In this document: positions 62,844 to 64,000 of the stretch, piece by piece | How the letters are laid out: every line of letters starts with the position of its first letter | Position numbering within the stretch: position 1 is the first letter of the stretch | Assembly: GCF_003441595.1 (NCBI RefSeq) | Contig: NZ_CP031848.1 | Location: 1,612,001-1,676,000, forward strand | Length of the DNA stretch: 64,000 bases | Origin: Marinobacter sp. Arc7-DN-1 | Lineage (GTDB): Bacteria; Pseudomonadota; Gammaproteobacteria; Pseudomonadales; Oleiphilaceae | Direction: 5' to 3' | Notes under the pieces: model-generated | What the model was told of the DNA's origin: nothing | Seen by the model: only the letters and a program-made list of their open reading frames with translations | Database searches by the model: none | Translations under genes and position numbers: made by a program

Positions 62844-63515
62844 GTGGAATTCCAGTTTCAGTTCGACTGGCAGGCTGCCATCGACTCCATCCCTTTTCTG
62901 CTTGAAGGGATTCCCTACACCCTCCTGATTTCCTTCGGTGGCCTGGTCATTGGTTTTGCCCTGGGCATTTTCTTCGGCCTGCTGAGCATCAACAAGCGAT
63001 GGTTCCTGAAATGGCCGGCGACCGCCTACATCGAAATTTTTCGCGGTACTCCGATCCTGGTCCAGGTCCTGTTTATCTTTTACGGCCTGCCCGACCTGAT
63101 CGGCGGCCCGATCGATCCCCTGACCGCCGGTATCGCAGCCATTGCGCTGAACTCCGGCGCCTATATTTCGGAAGTGGTTCGCGGTGGTGTTCAGTCCATT
63201 GCCAAAGGCCAGAGCGAAGCGGGCCTTTCCCTGGGCCTGTCCAGAACCCAGACATTCTGGTCCATCATCTGGCCCCAGGCATTCCGCCGGATGATTCCGC
63301 CGCTGGGCAACCAGGCCATCGTCAGCATCAAGGACACGTCTCTTTTCTCGGTCATTGGTGTGGGCGAGCTGGTCCGCCAGGGCCAGATCTACATTGCCAA
63401 CACCTTCACCGCGTTTGAGGTGTATTTCGTGGTCGCGATCCTGTATCTCGCCATTACCCTCTCTCTGTCCCTGATTCTCCGCTACGTCGAGCGGCGCGGA
63501 CTGGTCTCTGTCTGA
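62844..63515 (+). CDS. amino-acid ABC transporter permease (GlnP-like)
   Basis: A 223-residue His/Glu/Gln/Arg/opine-type permease starting at GTG (GGAG upstream). Five membrane helices are visible, with YIEIFRGTPILVQVLFIFYG and the cytosolic EAA loop GQSEAGLSLGLSRTQTFWSI. It pairs with the ATPase gene 13 bp downstream. Confidence 0.9.
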   Translation: MEFQFQFDWQAAIDSIPFLLEGIPYTLLISFGGLVIGFALGIFFGLLSINKRWFLKWPATAYIEIFRGTPILVQVLFIFYGLPDLIGGPIDPLTAGIAAIALNSGAYISEVVRGGVQSIAKGQSEAGLSLGLSRTQTFWSIIWPQAFRRMIPPLGNQAIVSIKDTSLFSVIGVGELVRQGQIYIANTFTAFEVYFVVAILYLAITLSLSLILRYVERRGLVSV

Positions 63516-63528
63516 AGGAAAGGTACCC

Positions 63529-64000
63529 ATGACTCATATTGTAGAAATGAAGGGCATGAACAAGTACTTCGGCAACCTGCATGTCCTGAAAGATATAGAT
63601 TTAACCGTCGAACAAGGCGAAGTGGTGGTCATTATCGGCGCCAGTGGCTCCGGTAAGTCCACCCTGATCCGTTGCGTCAATGGCCTGGAAGAGTTTGAAT
63701 CCGGTCATCTGAAGGTGGATGGCCACGAGCTTGCGCCAAAGAGCGGTAATCCGAAAGCCCTGGCCGAGATCCGCAAGGAAGTCGGTATGGTATTCCAGCA
63801 GTTCAACCTGTTCCCGCACCTCACGGTGAAGAAGAACATCATGCTGGCACCCCGGAAGGTCAAGAGCGAATCACCGACAGTTGCCAATGCCACTGCTGAA
63901 CGACTGCTGAGCCGGGTTGGCATCGGAAATCAGGCAGACAAGTATCCAAGCCATCTGTCGGGCGGCCAACAACAACGCGTTGCCATTGCCCGGGCCCTGG
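63529..64000 (+). CDS. amino-acid ABC transporter ATP-binding protein (GlnQ-like), 3' end outside the window
   Basis: The first 157 codons of an ABC ATPase. Walker A GASGSGKST, the Q-loop MVFQQFNLFPHLTV and the signature LSGGQQQRVAIARAL are present; Walker B lies beyond the edge. The start MTHIVEMKGMNKYFGNLHVL and the QFNLFPH segment are typical of polar amino-acid transporters. Same operon as the two preceding genes. Confidence 0.92.
   Translation, partial: MTHIVEMKGMNKYFGNLHVLKDIDLTVEQGEVVVIIGASGSGKSTLIRCVNGLEEFESGHLKVDGHELAPKSGNPKALAEIRKEVGMVFQQFNLFPHLTVKKNIMLAPRKVKSESPTVANATAERLLSRVGIGNQADKYPSHLSGGQQQRVAIARAL

Overview
The window is a chromosomal segment of a high-GC, Gram-negative gammaproteobacterium. 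The gene set (urt/ure urea cluster, tsdBA, lutABC, epd/pgk/fba, tktA, a SahR-like gene next to metK-ahcY-metF, CsrB/Rsm-type regulation) resembles Marinobacter and its relatives. That placement is inferred from gene content; no rRNA or phylogenetic marker was compared.

Layout. 1-6.3 kb: the end of a YfdC-like FNT channel, a thiosulfate dehydrogenase pair (tsdBA), an SDR, a MOSC protein, a tautomerase, and three small unknown genes separated by copies of a short TCTGTCCCGG repeat. 6.3-12.6 kb: an AT-richer defence-type island. It holds a MORC/MutL-type GHKL ATPase fused to a histidine kinase, a receiver-domain partner and vsr, facing a convergent dcm-type methyltransferase and an AspBHI-like endonuclease gene that carries an in-frame stop codon. 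12.8-25 kb: a decayed second copy of urtE, then hupE-ureGFEC-ureBA-ureD-urtEDCBA on the minus strand, forming one coupled urea uptake and urease locus. 25.4-30.7 kb: allophanate hydrolase, a urea carboxylase gene broken by internal deletions, and a GntR regulator. Urea use therefore looks urease-dependent, with the ATP-dependent route decayed.

30.7-36.8 kb: a predicted CsrA/RsmA-sequestering small RNA with a GacA-type upstream box, a ComEA-like protein, the lactate operon lutABC, an EamA transporter, a frameshifted glyoxalase gene and a second GntR regulator. 37-46.5 kb: an exported protein, a flippase-like membrane protein coupled to a pseudo-phosphoesterase/glycosyltransferase fusion, a DUF523/DUF1722 protein, a DUF481 outer-membrane protein, TrhO, a DsbA-like thioredoxin and a nitronate monooxygenase. 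46.5-49.2 kb: an ISL3 transposase downstream of a mntA-hepT toxin-antitoxin pair, with two small genes coupled behind it (a 59-residue zinc ribbon and a YopX-like protein). 49.2-56.3 kb: cbpAM, fba, pgk, epd and tktA. 56.5-61.7 kb: the SAM cycle (ArsR-methyltransferase regulator, metK, ahcY, metF) with two matching operators. 62-64 kb: a GlnHPQ-type amino-acid ABC transporter cut by the window edge.

Three dispersed repeat families run through the window. (1) Seven intergenic long hairpins have 26-29 bp arms that are perfect or nearly perfect within a copy but unrelated between copies, around cores built of mini-hairpins centred on ATCCATG/CATGGAT-like loops. (2) A nested GGGGTCAGATGA palindrome supplies the stop codon of several genes. 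(3) A TAGATCTGTCCCGGTTTTCC repeat is concentrated at 2.7-6.3 kb. Four coding regions look broken (endonuclease, second urtE, urea carboxylase, gloA).
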